A stretch of DNA of 64,000 bases from Pseudozyma flocculosa PF-1. Taxonomy: Eukaryota > Basidiomycota > Ustilaginomycetes > Ustilaginales > Ustilaginaceae. The notes under the pieces are model-generated. The model worked only from the letters and a program-made list of their open reading frames with translations. It was not told the origin of the DNA and ran no database searches. Of this stretch, positions 38,035 through 50,600 are shown piece by piece; position 1 is the first letter of the stretch, and every line of letters starts with the position of its first letter. Both the position numbers and the translations under genes were made by a program. The stretch is taken from assembly GCF_000417875.1 (NCBI RefSeq), contig NW_006920879.1, positions 126,130-190,129 on the forward strand. The letters are read 5' to 3'.

Positions 38035-41000
38035 CGTGCGGCGGGTATCAAAGGGGATGATCCGGGTTGGTCTAGGGAGCGGGCGGGAGATGGGGGAGAA
38101 ACGGGACCTCGAACCATACCGAGTGGCGGGGGCTTATATGTGTGTTGTCGACCGTCAACGACCTGGTCAGCGAGAGATGGCCTTGGACCTTCGTTGGCAC
38201 GAGGCGCCGGCAGACCAGAAACGCCGGCTGCAACCTGTCGAGCTACCGCACTGCACACTGCCGCCGCTGCTGCTGCTGCTATCTTTGTCTAGGCATCTGA
38301 CGGGACCAAGGGCGTGAAGCTAAACGGACATTGTGACGGGTCCCGACGAGGTCCGAGCCAGCGCTACCAGGTCACGGCTGCAGGCGAGCGGGGGACCGAG
38401 TCTTCTTCGTCGAGGCACCGACGACGCCGTAGTATTGTCTCCCAGCAGAACAGTGGCGAGGGATATGGTGCGCCGTCGATGACGCTGGCTGACCGCAGAC
38501 CAGCTGGCAGGCAGCCAGGCAGTCGGACGAGCGGCTGCGCGTAGATCCTTGACGGACAGGGAACTCCGGAGCGGCAGCGTTTCCTCCTACACAAAGGTGA
38601 GGAGGGCGAGAGCGCGCGTGCGTGCCTTTGTGGGCAACGGCACGACGACGACGACGATTGTTTAGGCCCGGCCATGCATGGACACAATGGGGCAGTCGCG
38701 GTGCGAGTGTCGGGTCTGCCACAGGCCGTGAGGGTTGGGTAAGGTGCTGCCGTGACAGGACGACTCAACAGCTGGCAGACAGGGCGAGGATGGAGCAAAG
38801 CCACGGTGTGTGAAACGAGACCGAAAGGGTCGAGGTCGCCGGCCTGCTCTGCTTCGTCTGACCAGCCAGGAGTACGTTCTGTCGGTACACATATGTATGT
38901 ACATACATACACACGCATGCACCTGCTCTCGCTAGGTCTACAGCGGCTGCTCAGGGGCGAGTGGGGGAGCGAGGAAGGCGGACGTCAGGCAACGGGACCA
39001 GATCCACCGCTAGCGAAATCTTGCGCCCTCCGGCCGTCATCAGCAGCACCGCAATCGTCGGACGGGAAATTTGAGCCGCAGGCAAGCAGGCCAGCCGTTG
39101 GTCCAAGACACGCACGTACGGCGGAGGCAGCAGCCAAGCTCGCAAGGTTGAGCCGGGGCAGCCTCTGGTCCCTGGCCTCTACGCTTTCCCGAATTCAATC
39201 TGACACGAGGCATCGGTCGGTCCTCGTCCTCGCCGCCACTTCCCACCGTCTTTGTCTTTGTATACTGCTCGGTCCCCTGCCCATCATCGGCGGCGGCCAG
39301 GGACGACAAAGGCCATCGAGGTCAACACTCGGCTTTATCATGGTGGCCAACGGAGGCTTCGGTCGGTTCTCGCTGATCAGCGATCACCCACTTCATTCTT
39401 GTTATTGTGTGGCCTGACGCAGCGGCGCTCGCCCCTGCCGCTGTTTACGGTAGACGAGCTGCCCTGCTGCCTGCACGTCGGTGAACCGGCGGATCGCCCA
39501 GGCGAAGCGGCAGTCCCTGCTCCGTTGCTCTGGTCGCCTTCGCCTTCTTGCGACTTTGGCGGCGTGGGTCAAAGGTTGACGGTCAACTCGGCTGGCCTTG
39601 GCCGTTCAACGCCGTCGACACCGGTGTCGCGAATGAGAGTCAACCCTTGCACCCACCGGAGAGACGAGCTGGCAGGGGCACGACACCGGTACCACTGTGG
39701 CCATCGAGATCTGGGCTTTGCCCGGCAAACTTCGCTCTAGCGTGGCTGCGGCACGACGGGACGGCGTCAATCGTCTGTATGGCCCTCTCTGGGCTCCCCT
39801 CGAGACTCCGACATCGTCATCTCTGGTCCGCTTCGATGCTGTGCAAACGTGCGTGGCGGGGGAAGGAGGACGTGCGTGTCTCTGACGAGGTCCACGACGT
39901 CGCGCTGTGTTTTGCCAACGAAGCGAGCGGAGATGGATGTACCAATTCGGCGGCGACGGCAGCTGCTTATCCCCTTCTTTCGGGGCGCGGGATCACGAAG
40001 TCGGCAGATCATGTGCCCGCCCGGCCAGAAACAAGAGCTCGACGGGTTTTTGTCCGACGGCGTTGCAGCGCCGATCCTTCATCGACGACCACGGCACGCA
40101 CGCACGAACTCATCTCAGTAGTGAATGGGTGCGACTCGTACCCACTTGGCCCCCTGTCCGGATAGGTAGCAGTGTGCCTGCAGGTCGGACGAGCTAGCGG
40201 TGCTTTGTTGTCGGCTCGTCTGGTGGGCCTCGTCTTCTCAGCCGCCAAGCAGGTCAGAGACCTGCCACGACTTGCGCTTCCATCGAGATCGTCTGGGATC
40301 GAATCCTTCCTTTATCAAAGGCAACAGTGGCCAGACCAGCGGCTTGGCAGTCGTGGAGCGGCGCTTGACGAGCAACATGTGCACGGGGCAAGGCATGACC
40401 CAATCGGCACCTTCCGACGGGCATCACCATCATGAGCACGGCCAGACTGCGCAACGCCGCGCCGCTCTACCGGGATCCATCGTCGCAGCACAGTCACGGC
40501 ACGGTTCAATACGAGGCCCAGCATCCGATACGGGCAGCATACAGTTATGTAGCGGCCAGACCGAGCAGCCACGGTGGTCCGCCTACCGGCTTTCTTCGTG
40601 AGGGCCTCATCCGACCGGGCTGGCCAACCCACGCCACGCCGAAGAGGTGGTAAAAAAGGGGCGCGGGACGTCGCTGTCGTCGCCCGCGGATGAACGTCGG
40701 CTGGTAAACATGCTTGCAAGCGAAGGAAGCGCAGGCAAAGCAAGCAGGCAAGCGTCGGCCGCCGGCGGCAGCGCCTGCATGAGCCTGCAGCCAAAACGCC
40801 GGAGGTGCGCGACCGGCTTTGGCGCCGCACCGCATCGTTTCGGCTGGGGCCGGACCCCCCCCCCCNCNCGCCGCCGCGCGCCGACGACGACGCGCTGCGA
40901 CGACGCGACGCGCGACGACGTACGCGACGTAGACGTACGTACGANNNNNNNNNNNNNNNNNNNNAGAGCCGTCGGCCCGACCGAAGACTAGATCGACGCG

Positions 41001-41332
41001 CCTAGATCGGAGCGGTCCAGGAAGCTTGCAATGAGTGACAGGCCGGCTTTCGAAAAGAAAATCGCCCTTCTCGTGCGGGACAGATCCAGCTCCGCCTCTG
41101 GGCGGTGACAATCCAACTCGTGCGACAGATTCCACGGTGCTCGCCGGCTCGTGCGCACCCCGGCCCAACCGGCCTCCGACGGCGCCGACTTGAGGCCATC
41201 CTCACCGCGCTTGTCCAACCCTCGCTATGGCCACCACCACCATTCCTCTTCGCTCTCCCGGCAACCGAACAAAAGAGACCACCGTGGCAAAAGGAGAAAG
41301 CAATCGGGATCGAGAGAGTCGGAACAATAAAA
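38035..41332. other. 3.3 kb gene-free spacer containing an assembly gap
   Basis: A divergent spacer between the chitin deacetylase and the alpha/beta hydrolase. It holds CTGCTGCTG (about 38,265-38,279), a GTATGTACATACATAC palindromic stretch (about 38,892-38,912), a poly-C run with two isolated N (40,853-40,868) and a 20-N gap. Sequence before the gap is made of CGACG/ACGTACG words. I find no convincing gene, but a promoter or small gene could be broken by the gap. Confidence 0.5.
40945..40964. other. assembly gap of 20 N
   Basis: Twenty N follow an ACGTACGTACG end and precede unrelated unique sequence. Two single N at 40866 and 40868 lie at the edge of a C run, so base calls around here are uncertain. 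Confidence 0.98.
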
Positions 41333-42569
41333 ATGTCGTCTGTCGAGCGCCACCACCCGTGGACGTGGGCCACGATCAAGCTGCGCATCTTTGCGTTCCT
41401 CTTCCGATGCCTCGTCTTTCCAAAGGTGAGCCAGTCGTCAGGGTGCTGCGGATGGCCTCGCATGACATTGCTGACATCCCCTTGGCGCGCTTGCATACCC
41501 ACCGCAACGACAGCGAATCCACAACTACCGCAGCCGTAGGGCGGGACCCGGGGTCGAATTTGAGACCCTCTACGTACCCTCGCGGGACGATGGCCGCACC
41601 ATCACCGTGGACCTGTACAAGCCAGAGGGCTCGGGCGCAAAGAAGCTGCCCGTGCATATCAACTGGCACGGATCCGGCTTTCGTGAGTGGAGCGGGCGAG
41701 GATGTTCGACGATACCACTTACGGAGCCAGGGTTTCTGATCTTGGTCCGCTGCCCTCGTTTGCCATCAATCTTCGCTCGCAGTGCTGCCGAGCCATGGAG
41801 AGGACGTCGACTTCGTCAAGCAAGGCGTTCTCAAGACCGGAGCAGCGTTCGCCGATGCCAACTACCGCAAGGCGCCCGCTCACCCCTTTCCGGCGCAGTC
41901 GAACGACGCCGAAGATGTGAGTGGTGTCGACGGCATCGGCCCATCTCATGTTGTCCTCATCCTCGCCCTCGCCGCCGCAAGCAACCGCTGACTTCTGCCA
42001 TTGCTTGCGCTTGTCTGCTACTCCAGGTCGTCGCCTACTTCCTCTCCAAGCCCGAGGTCTACGACGTGAGCAAGGTCACCGTCGGTGGCTTCAGCGCCGG
42101 AGGCAGTCTAGCCCTCGGTGTAGCCACTCGATTCGGCCCCTCGCGCATCCGGGCTGCGGCGTGCATTTACCCGCCGTGCGACTTCACGGTCCCGATCGGC
42201 ACCTCGCCCGTCGCATGTCCCAAGCCACGGTCCGGCTTCCCGCTCCCGCCGTGGATGAGCCGGCTGTTCAACGCGTGCTACATCCTTCCGGGCACCGACC
42301 GCGCCGACCCGCGCCTCAGCCCCATCAAGGCCGCCGCCTCCGACTTCCCCGACACCGTCTTTATCGCCTGCGGCAACGGCGATACGCTCTACGACGGCGG
42401 CAAGAGGACGATCGAGAAGCTCCAGAGGGACGGCCACAAGCGCGCAGAGTTTATGCACATCGAAAACGAGGGACACGGCTTTGACAAGATGGCGCGCCAT
42501 CCCGAGTCGAAGCGCAACAAGCAGCAGATGTACGATCGGCTCTACCAGGTCATCCAGGAGAGCTGGTAG
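41333..42569 (+). CDS. alpha/beta hydrolase (HSL/esterase-like)
   Basis: Four exons (41333-41425, 41514-41682, 41783-41916, 42027-42569) give 312 residues in phase. It is an alpha/beta hydrolase of the hormone-sensitive-lipase/carboxylesterase type. The oxyanion motif is HGSGF (83-87) in place of the usual HGGGF. The nucleophile elbow is GFSAGG (153-158, Ser155). Likely triad partners are Asp251 in GNGDTLYD and His282 in NEGHGFDK. The N-terminal 30 residues contain a hydrophobic stretch (IKLRIFAFLFRCLVF) that may anchor it to a membrane. Substrate is unknown; small-ester or lipid hydrolysis is a family-level inference. The second exon's acceptor was chosen at 41511-41513 because later AG sites give the wrong phase. 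Confidence 0.86.
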
Positions 42570-43418
42570 CGCCCGAGAGGTGAGTGCGCGAGCTGCTCCC
42601 GGCTTTCCGGCCTTCACAACGACAGCCTTTCAGTGACGGAAAGCAGGACGGCGTACGGCACCTGTCTAGAAAGTGTATTGCTAGATCTAGAGAGACGCCG
42701 GACACGATGGAAAGCAACCGTAGATCAGGCTATCACGTCCAAGGCGCTCGAGCACGTTTGTGACGAGGCAAAAGAGACGCAACAAGCAGGCCGAGATCAC
42801 TCGGGGCGCAAGGAGAAGAAGCTTTTGCACTGTTTTGTTGTGATTCTGAATCCGCGAGGCAATGAGCGCGAGAACATTTGGGGTATACAGCAGGTGAGAC
42901 TGGCTGGGCGCAAGAGGAGACTGTTATACAACGAGAACGAGGGATCAGAGAGACGGCGAGAGCGGGCCGCGACGTGCCCTGCAACTCTACGACAGAGGAG
43001 GGGCGCGTCCGTGAGCCACGAAAGGACCGAGGTTGGGGATCGGAGGGCGGGGACGAGGGAGCTAAAGAAGGACTGGTGGTGAGGCGCGAGGAGTGTGGAG
43101 TGGGGACAGGTCATGGATACAGCGTCGACGCAAGAAGGCGAAGGCAGGTTTGGATGGGGTGCGTGTCCGTTTCGTAGCTTGGTTCAAGGTTCGTTTTGAG
43201 GGGGGAAAGAAGGGGCGACGTGCCGGTATCCTGACCGGGAGATCGTTCAGCCGTGTGAAAGGACAGTGGGAGCCTCTGTGTGATACAGTAGTGGATGACG
43301 GTGCCGACTGAGAGGGAAGGGCAAATGCTGGATGACGGTGGGGGCCTTTGGGGGCGATGATGCAGTGACTCGATTGCGGTTGACGGTGAAAGGAGGATCG
43401 ACGCGGTGGTGTTGCTTC
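42570..43418. other. convergent 3' spacer
   Basis: Between the stops of the hydrolase and the Zn2Cys6 gene. The translation of its open frames is unremarkable. It probably holds the two 3' UTRs; no gene seen. Confidence 0.55.
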
Positions 43419-44866
43419 TCAGAAGGCCCACTCGGTGGTGTTGACGGGCATCGCGCCGGGCGGTGCCATGTCAAAGGGCATGGCGCCCGAGAGCGACGAG
43501 GGCGTCGCCATGGTCGACGTCGCCGCGTCGAGCTGGAAGCTGGGCAGGTCGGGCAGGCCGAGCTGGAGGCTGGTGAAGGGCTCCTGCAGCTTGGACTCGA
43601 CGGGGCCGTCGACGAGGCCGAGCTGGTTGTGTCCGAGGAGGGCAAACGACTCTTGGGGCGCGGCGGACATGCCGTTGCTGCCGTTGTTGAAGTCGAACAG
43701 GTCGCACGGCATCGGCTCGAGCGACTCGAGGAAGTTGGTGCACTTGAGCTGCTGCTCCTGCGGGCTGAGCATGCGGGTGGGCATGATGGGCGGGCCGAGG
43801 AAGTTGGTGTCGAACGTCTCGGAGCACGGCGTCGAGGGTGCCAGGCTGGCCGGCGTGCCGAGGTCCTGCATCATGGGGAAGGGCGACCGCACGTGCCGGG
43901 CCGACATGAGCGAGGGCGTCGATGCGGCCGACGACGACGACGAGGTGGCGTACATGGCCTCGGAAAAGTTGGCGACGAGCGGGCTGACCATGGGGCTGAC
44001 AAACATGGGCTCGACCGAGAGCTGCTGCTGCGGCGGCGGCGGCGTCCACATGGGCTGCGACGATGGCGAGTAGAAGACGTCGTTGTCCTGCATCGGCGTG
44101 GCGTTGATGGTGAGGCCCGGGCTGATGATCCTGCGCATCGGCGTCGAGGTGAGGAGCGGCGGCGGCCGCGTCGGCGTGGCCGTGATGGGGGTGGACATGG
44201 CCGAGGCCGAGTGCTGGTAGTTGGGCTGCCTGGATGGCGTCAGCGGCACCTCGCCCCAGGTCCAGACGCCGTAGGGGCTCGACTGCGGCAGCACGTTGAG
44301 GTTCTCGATGTGGTGGAGCGGCTCCATGGGTCCGTTCATCGGCGCGCGGTAGTTGCTGTGGAAGGTGAGGGCGTGGAAGGATCCGTTGGCGAAGAAGCGG
44401 CTCTGGACGGGCTCGTCGTGCTGGTCGCAGTCGTAGGAGCAGGGGCCCGGCGGCACGGCCGAAGGGTGGCCGGCAGCCTCGGCAGATGCCTGCGAGCGCG
44501 CACACGTCGAGCAACGCGGTCGTGCTGCATCGCAACGGAGCTGTGTTTTGGAGTCGCCATGGTCGACGTGGAGCAAAGGGTAGAGACGAGACACGGTCAG
44601 AGACAAGCTCCCAGTCACCGGGATGCCCGAGTCGACGACGGCCAGCTGCTCACCTTTCGCCTTCTGCACGTGGCGCAGGCCATCTTGCGCTTGAGAATGG
44701 GGCCTTTGGCCTCCTTCTTCGCCTTGAGGTTCTCCTTGATGGCCTTGAGCTTGCTGGCGTTCTCCACGTCCCGGATGGCCGACTTGCCATCGGGCGAGCA
44801 ACAGCGCTTGTGCGCCGAGCTCTCGGCCTTGACGGGCGTGGTGTTGAGACTGATGGGAGTCAACAT
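43419..44866 (-). CDS. Zn(II)2Cys6 transcription factor with extended last loop
   Basis: Two exons (44866-44654 and 44540-43419) give 444 residues in phase. The intron falls inside the DNA-binding motif. Joined, it reads CATCRRRK then LRCDAARPRCSTC, followed by a far-removed sixth cysteine in GPCSYDC. Cysteines are at 64, 67, 74, 81, 84 and 105, so spacing is C-x2-C-x6-C-x6-C-x2-C-x20-C. The first five match fungal binuclear zinc clusters; the last loop is much longer than the usual 5-9 residues. A Lys-rich segment (ENLKAKKEAKGPILKRK) precedes the cluster. The rest is Pro/Ser/Thr-rich with repeated TPxR and SP sites, a likely disordered activation and phosphorylation region. I see no fungal-specific transcription factor middle domain. 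Targets are unknown. Confidence 0.85.
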
Positions 44867-47611
44867 GGCGGGCGAGTATGTGTCTGTGTGTGGGTTGGTG
44901 GACCGGTGGCCGCGAGTGGAAGCAGCAGGTGCGGACGGCGAAGACGATGAGGTCGGCGGGACTGAGGCTGGAAGGATGCTGGAGCGGTGTGCGAATGGGA
45001 GGCGCTTCGTCCGGGATGCTGCTGGATGGCGCTGGTCGTTTATATAGAAGGAAGAAAGGGGAGGATAGGGAGAAGTGCTTGGGATGGATGGTGAGGGCTG
45101 AAGGTGTCGGAGAAGCAGGTGGTATAAGAATGTTTCAGAGGAGGGAGGGGGGTTGAGGGGGTGACCGGGCCAGAGGTGACCGCTGATCCGTACAGCGGCG
45201 GAGGAGGGCGAGGACAGCCCAGGACGGCGGTCCAGGTACAGGGAGCGGCGGCGGCGGCGGCGAGGGCGGCAGCTAACGAGGCCGACCCTCAACCGAAAGA
45301 CGGGCGCAGAGGAGCATGGACAGCAACGGGGGCAACGAGCAGCGAGCCAAGCAACGGAGCGCGGCCGGGTTGCTGTTGGACAGCGTCTGACAGGCGCAGG
45401 CCGCAGACGACGAGGGGCGGCGAATGGCGCACCAAACGAGAGAGCCAGTCTGTCTTTGGCAGGTACTGCCGAGGGAGACGAGGAGGCTTGGGTGAGGAGG
45501 AGGGAGAGGGACGAGCGGCGGCAGCGGCGGCGGCGGGGGCATTGTCTCAGGCTATGGCCGGCCGCCGTGGCTGGCAGGCAACCCGCACTGTATCGAAGCC
45601 TCGGAGGTTCGATGGCGTCGCGTGGCGGATCGTCGTCGCCGCCGCCGTCGAGGACGAGGACGAGAACGAGGATGAGGGCCAGGCACCGACCATCGGCGAG
45701 GGCGAGGGCAGAGGATCAACCGCTTTTCCCAGACCGGATACCACTTTGGCTGCGTGCGCGCTTGCGTTGGCCGAGGCGCTTCAAGGTCCGCCTGCGCCCG
45801 TTTCGAGCTTGCCAGAGAGAGGCTCGTGGCGTATCCATGAATGGCCACGAGCCACGAGGCTCCCCCGAACGAACCCTGCCTAGACCTGCCCTGGCTGCCA
45901 CGACTTGCCATGGCCAGCGTGATGGCCGTGCTTGCCTGCTTGCCCTGCTTGCTCCTCGTTCCTGCCACGAACGCTTCCTGCAGAACCACGCTTCGCTCGC
46001 TTCGCTTGCCCTTTGCTTGCAAAGCTTGCGCTGCGTTGCCAGGTCCACCTGATTCCCGCTGCCAGTTCACCCCTGCCTATCCTTGGATACCGGTACCGCC
46101 CTTCCGATAGCGAGCCCCAAAGCGCCGGCGATGGTTTCTGAGGAGGCCTGGCTCTTCTATCGCCGCGGGCGAGCGATGGAGAAATCCGGGTGCGGACCTC
46201 GCCCGTCCGTGCCTGCGTTTCTGCCCTCCAGCTCAATTTCCTCGACGACTCGCCGGAGCCAGCCAGCAACAGTTTGTCGATGGCCTGCCTCTGGCTTCCT
46301 GCGGATCACTGGCTCCGTCCCAGACTCAGACTGCAAGTGCGCACGTCCGCTGCACGCACCTGAGCGCTGGGCCAGGGACCGGTCGGTAACCTCCCCCACG
46401 GCCTACACCGCACTTCGCCCTAGCCTCTTCCACCGCGTCTTTGCACGACGACCATGGACGGCCAGCAAAGAGACGAGGCTCCGACGCTGGCAGCGCTGAT
46501 CGCACCGTGCCTCTATTCCCCTCGTCGGACATACCGCGATGCCGTTCATCGAGGCAGAGAGGCCGTCTCCGCCCGTGGCCCCAGCTGCCGTATCCGCCCC
46601 AGCCTGGATCCCACCCCTTCCCGCGCCCGTGTGAGCCTTCATTGCGGGCTGGGCGGGCTGGCGGCCTTGTCCGACCGCCTGGCGAGCATCGTCGATCAGG
46701 GCGTCCAATGCTGGCCTGCAAATCGGGCGTTTGAGCGTGCGAAGCGGAGGTCAAAGCAGCCCCGCGACGACTCGCGGGAACCGTGGCCTGTCCTGTCGTC
46801 GAGGTTGCAGCAGTGACACCGAGTCCGCCCGGCGGAAGCATGCCAGCAAGACGGTACAGCAAGATAGACTGCCCCTATCTGTGCGCAACGAGCAGGACGT
46901 ACGAGGCTACAGCACGATTCAGTGGTGATAGGGGCTACAGGTGGACAGATACAGTGGCTCCGGGCCTCTGCAGCGGCGGCATTGGCAGCAGCAGGAGCGA
47001 CCATCCGACCGCCAGGGACGTGCGTCGTTGCCAGACGCTGCAGCACTGTCCGTGCCCCTGCACAGCTGTATAGCTGTGTAACGAGGTAGAAGGTCTACCT
47101 ATTATTGTGGGCTTGTTGCACCTGCCTGCCGTACAGAGTGCAACCATCTGGCAGCGATGTTTCTCGACGATTCCGTTGGTTCGAGAACGCAGTCTTGTCT
47201 GCTTTGGAACAGCGAGGCAAGCTCGGTTCGGGCGAGATGGCGCTTTTACCCAAGTTGCTGTGCGCGATGTCTACCGGCAGTAGGGAGCGAGAGTCTAGAG
47301 GACCGGCAAGCCGGGAGTCGTGGCGTGGAGCATGAAGTGTGGGAAGGATAGGCCTTGCTTCTAGGCCAACCCATCTCTGAGACGGGCGGGAGACGGCAGG
47401 GGTGGTGGTTTAGGGCCGCGGAGCATGGCGCCCGATTGGGAGCAGCAGGCAGGCCAGGCGAGGTCCGAACTAGCAAACGCCACGTCGTCCGAAGAGGCGT
47501 CCGCCTCGCTATTCATGGAGGACGCCACCTAGAGCCCCCTTGGGTACAAAAGACCTGAAGGATAATAATAAGAATGGGGTACAAAGCCGGCTGAAATTCC
47601 AAGGAAAATTT

Positions 47612-47673
47612 AAGGTTTGGAAGGCCGTGGTGCTAGCGGCCTTCGCCGGCCTACCAAAGGTGCACTAAACCTT
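47612..47673. repeat. imperfect inverted repeat beside an A/T-rich patch
   Basis: TTGGAAGGCCG (47,617-47,627) pairs with CGGCCTACCAA (47,647-47,657) at 10 of 11 positions across a 19-base loop. An outer AAGGTTT/AAACCTT pair (47,612-47,618 and 47,667-47,673) extends it. The 80 bases before it (GGATAATAATAAGAA) are unusually A/T-rich for this window. Confidence 0.6.
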
Positions 47674-50600
47674 GCTTGCCTCGACGCCATCGCGCCCGCC
47701 TCGCCCGATGATCTCCTCCGACCCTACACTGGTCCAGACGGCCCAGGCCCCCTCCTGCCATGACCTTGCTCGACCCCCTGACGATGCAGTGATACCAGAC
47801 GAGCCCCTAAGGGCCCCAACAGGCAGCCCAGATGACAATGTTGCATGGTGCGATACTCTGCAGCGGGAAGGTCAGCGTAGCGGATCAGACCTTCAAACCG
47901 CCAAGAGACTCTCTGCTACAAGGTCCAGACAACCGTCCACATGTCGACGATGGAAGCCTGAACCCATTCGACAGCCGTTTTAGGACGCCTCGCGGTACGC
48001 CCGTACCGTAGCGGCGGGGCCTGGCCATGCTGGCTGGTGAGGGCCGTGGATCGAAGGCTGAGCGCCAGCGCGACGGGACTTGAGTAATTGACCGTCCCGG
48101 TCGTCGAGCGAGCCACCAGCCACAGCGATCGGGCGGGAAGCGCTCGGAATCCAGAGGCTAGGCTGGCGCGATCGAGGCTCCGCACATAGCCAACAGGTTG
48201 AGTGCGCGATCGAGGTCCACGCTCCAATAACGGGAAGAGCGCCGAACACATAGCAGCGAAGCACGTTTCGAGCCAGGACATGGCCAGCGTTGCAAGCTAC
48301 AGTACGTGACGGGCACTGCGGCCCTCTTGACGTAGCCTCGGACCGAAGCTCTCAGCCGGACTAACTCTTCTCGAACGCCGCCCGATCGGGTCTACATACA
48401 TCGGAACGGACGGCTGATGCTGTACATACCTACCTACCAGGCTGCAGTCCAGGCCGGCTGGGGCTCGACCGACCACGGCCAATCAAATGGGGTTGCTGAC
48501 CTCGGAACGGACGGGAAGACGGTTTTGGCCGGTGAGCCGTAGAAGACTCGAACGGGCCAGACGATGCCCAGGACGGCATTCGCTCTGAGACTCTGACTTG
48601 GTCCTGTGCGCTGCCACCAATTCGCTCCATGCCAGCCTGTGCGAGGCTCCTAAGCGCACGACCAAGGTTGAAAGGCCGCAGGTGGACAAGGTTAGCGCTG
48701 GCCAAACGGCTCGCCGTGCTGGCATGGTTAGAATGGACCGAGGTCCAGACCGGCATGTGATGGGCTTCTGTACAAGCTCGACAATCGCTGTACTTAGTAA
48801 GCTTCACGAGCTCCCTGGCCGACGGGGCAAGGTTACAGCAGTGGTAGCAGGGACCACGATGGTCCACGGAGAAGAGGTGGCGAGAGGGGCAAGCTCGGTT
48901 CGGTTCTGCCACGTGGCTCCCACACGACCTTCGACCTCCGGACTGGCGATGGCCAGCCTTGCGGCGGCTGCGCTGCGCGTCGCAGCACTCGCAGGTCGAG
49001 CTGCAGCAAGTCGAGCTGGTGAGGCTGCGGCCTTTTCCTTTGCGGGCGGCGTTCAGTTTGCCTCTCACGTACGTACCGTCCATAGTTGCAACCCCGCCGT
49101 GTGCAGAGCGTGCGGGCGTGGACAGCACGAGGGACGTGCGAGGGGCTACCGTACCTAGCTGCCTACGCACAAAGCACAGCGGACACACGCACGGCACGGC
49201 AAGACGTACAGCCTGCAGCTGTGTTGTGCACAGGCTGATGGTCGGCCATCCAAACGAGCGCCTGCGACGGAGCACAGACAGCATGTTCGCAGCGTCGTCT
49301 GTGCGCGGCCCCAGGCACATCGGCATATGCCGGTTGGAGGGCCGCTTGACGAGAGGCAAGGACGTGCGCTGGCAGTCTCCGAGTGCAGCGGAAGCCAATC
49401 GGCAGGCAGGTACGTAGCTGCGTTGTACCGCGTTGCCAGCATGCCTTCGACGAGATCGAAGGTACGAGATCGCGTGCGTCTACCTTTGAACCGCTGCCAG
49501 CGGGTATCACGGTTGGAGCGCTCAGACAGCTCGGCAAGGCAGCGTATGTGGCAACCTCGCTGGCACCGGCGGAAGCAAGTCCAGGCCAGGCCAGACTGAG
49601 AGGCTATTCTGGGACACCGTACGCCAACCAGCGCGACAAGCAGTCAGAGGTTCGGGCAAGCCGGTCCCTCATGCCGGCACGGCGGTCCAGTTGACGCCGG
49701 CGGCGTCCAACGGTTCGGCTTCTCGATCAGGCAGGCAAGAACTGGAGGTACCGGTATGTAGCTGGCCGTGGGACACCCGATCGAAGCCACGATGCGTGGA
49801 TCGAGTGCGGGCGAGCGGTGGACCCATGTGGGGACGCGAGAAACTGGAAATCGATCCCGTCCCTGCTGCGGCCATCGTCGCCCGATCAGGCACGAGCCGT
49901 GGATGATGTCGGTGGTGGTGCCTGAGCAGAGCAGTGGAGTTCTGCGTTTTGCGGCCGCGGTGGCGATGCGTGGCTTTTTCGGGCGGCCGAGCCGTCCCCG
50001 AGCCGTGCGTGGTCCCGCAGTACAGATACTGTAGCGGCGGCGGCGGCGGCGGCCGTAGGCGGTCAAGGCCTGGCGAAGGGGCAAATAGAGGCGAAGGCGA
50101 CGGCGACGGCATTATTAACCGACAAACAGACGCCCCGCCCTTGTGCCTCGGTTGGCAACCGAGACGTATCGAAGCCCAACCTCGCTTGGATGCTGCGTCG
50201 TTACGTTCCCCTTCCCCACCCGAACCCTGGGGTCAAAGCCTGTCGACTCGTCGAGGCTGAGCCATCCATCCTGTCCTATCCTCTTGTCGTCGCGGGTCGT
50301 CGTCGCAAGTCAAGTCGAGCGACATCGAGAGGTCTACGAGGAGTGAGCCATGTAGGTACTTGCCCCATACACCATGCCCACGACCTTTCCTAGCGCTCGA
50401 GTGCAACATCCCTCGGCGGTCGATGTAGGATGATCGGGCACCGCATGGGCACCGCCGTCGGACCTGGGACGAGTGCCCGAGCTGCTGCTGGGAGCAGGAT
50501 GGTCAGCCCGCGACGTCGTGCGCTAGACATCCGTCGCCTCGGACTTGTTCTCCGAGCCATCCGAGCGCATCCTCCATGTCCACGCATGGCTGCATCGACA

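Noticed and set aside
38885..38922. GTATGTACATACATAC stretch, considered as a transposon end
   Set aside because: It is a simple dinucleotide-like palindromic repeat with no second copy or flanking duplication that I can see.
40300..40325. GGGATCGAATCC, considered as a tRNA B box
   Set aside because: No matching A box or cloverleaf stems can be folded upstream.
43332..45047. 571-codon open frame on the plus strand opposite the Zn2Cys6 gene
   Set aside because: It is antisense to a gene with a recognisable domain and consists of Arg/Gly/Val/His-rich sequence produced by GC-biased codons.
48430..49398. 322-codon minus-strand frame with several Cys pairs, considered as a retroelement zinc knuckle
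   Set aside because: The Cys and His spacing does not fit CCHC knuckles, and no polymerase or integrase motif lies nearby.
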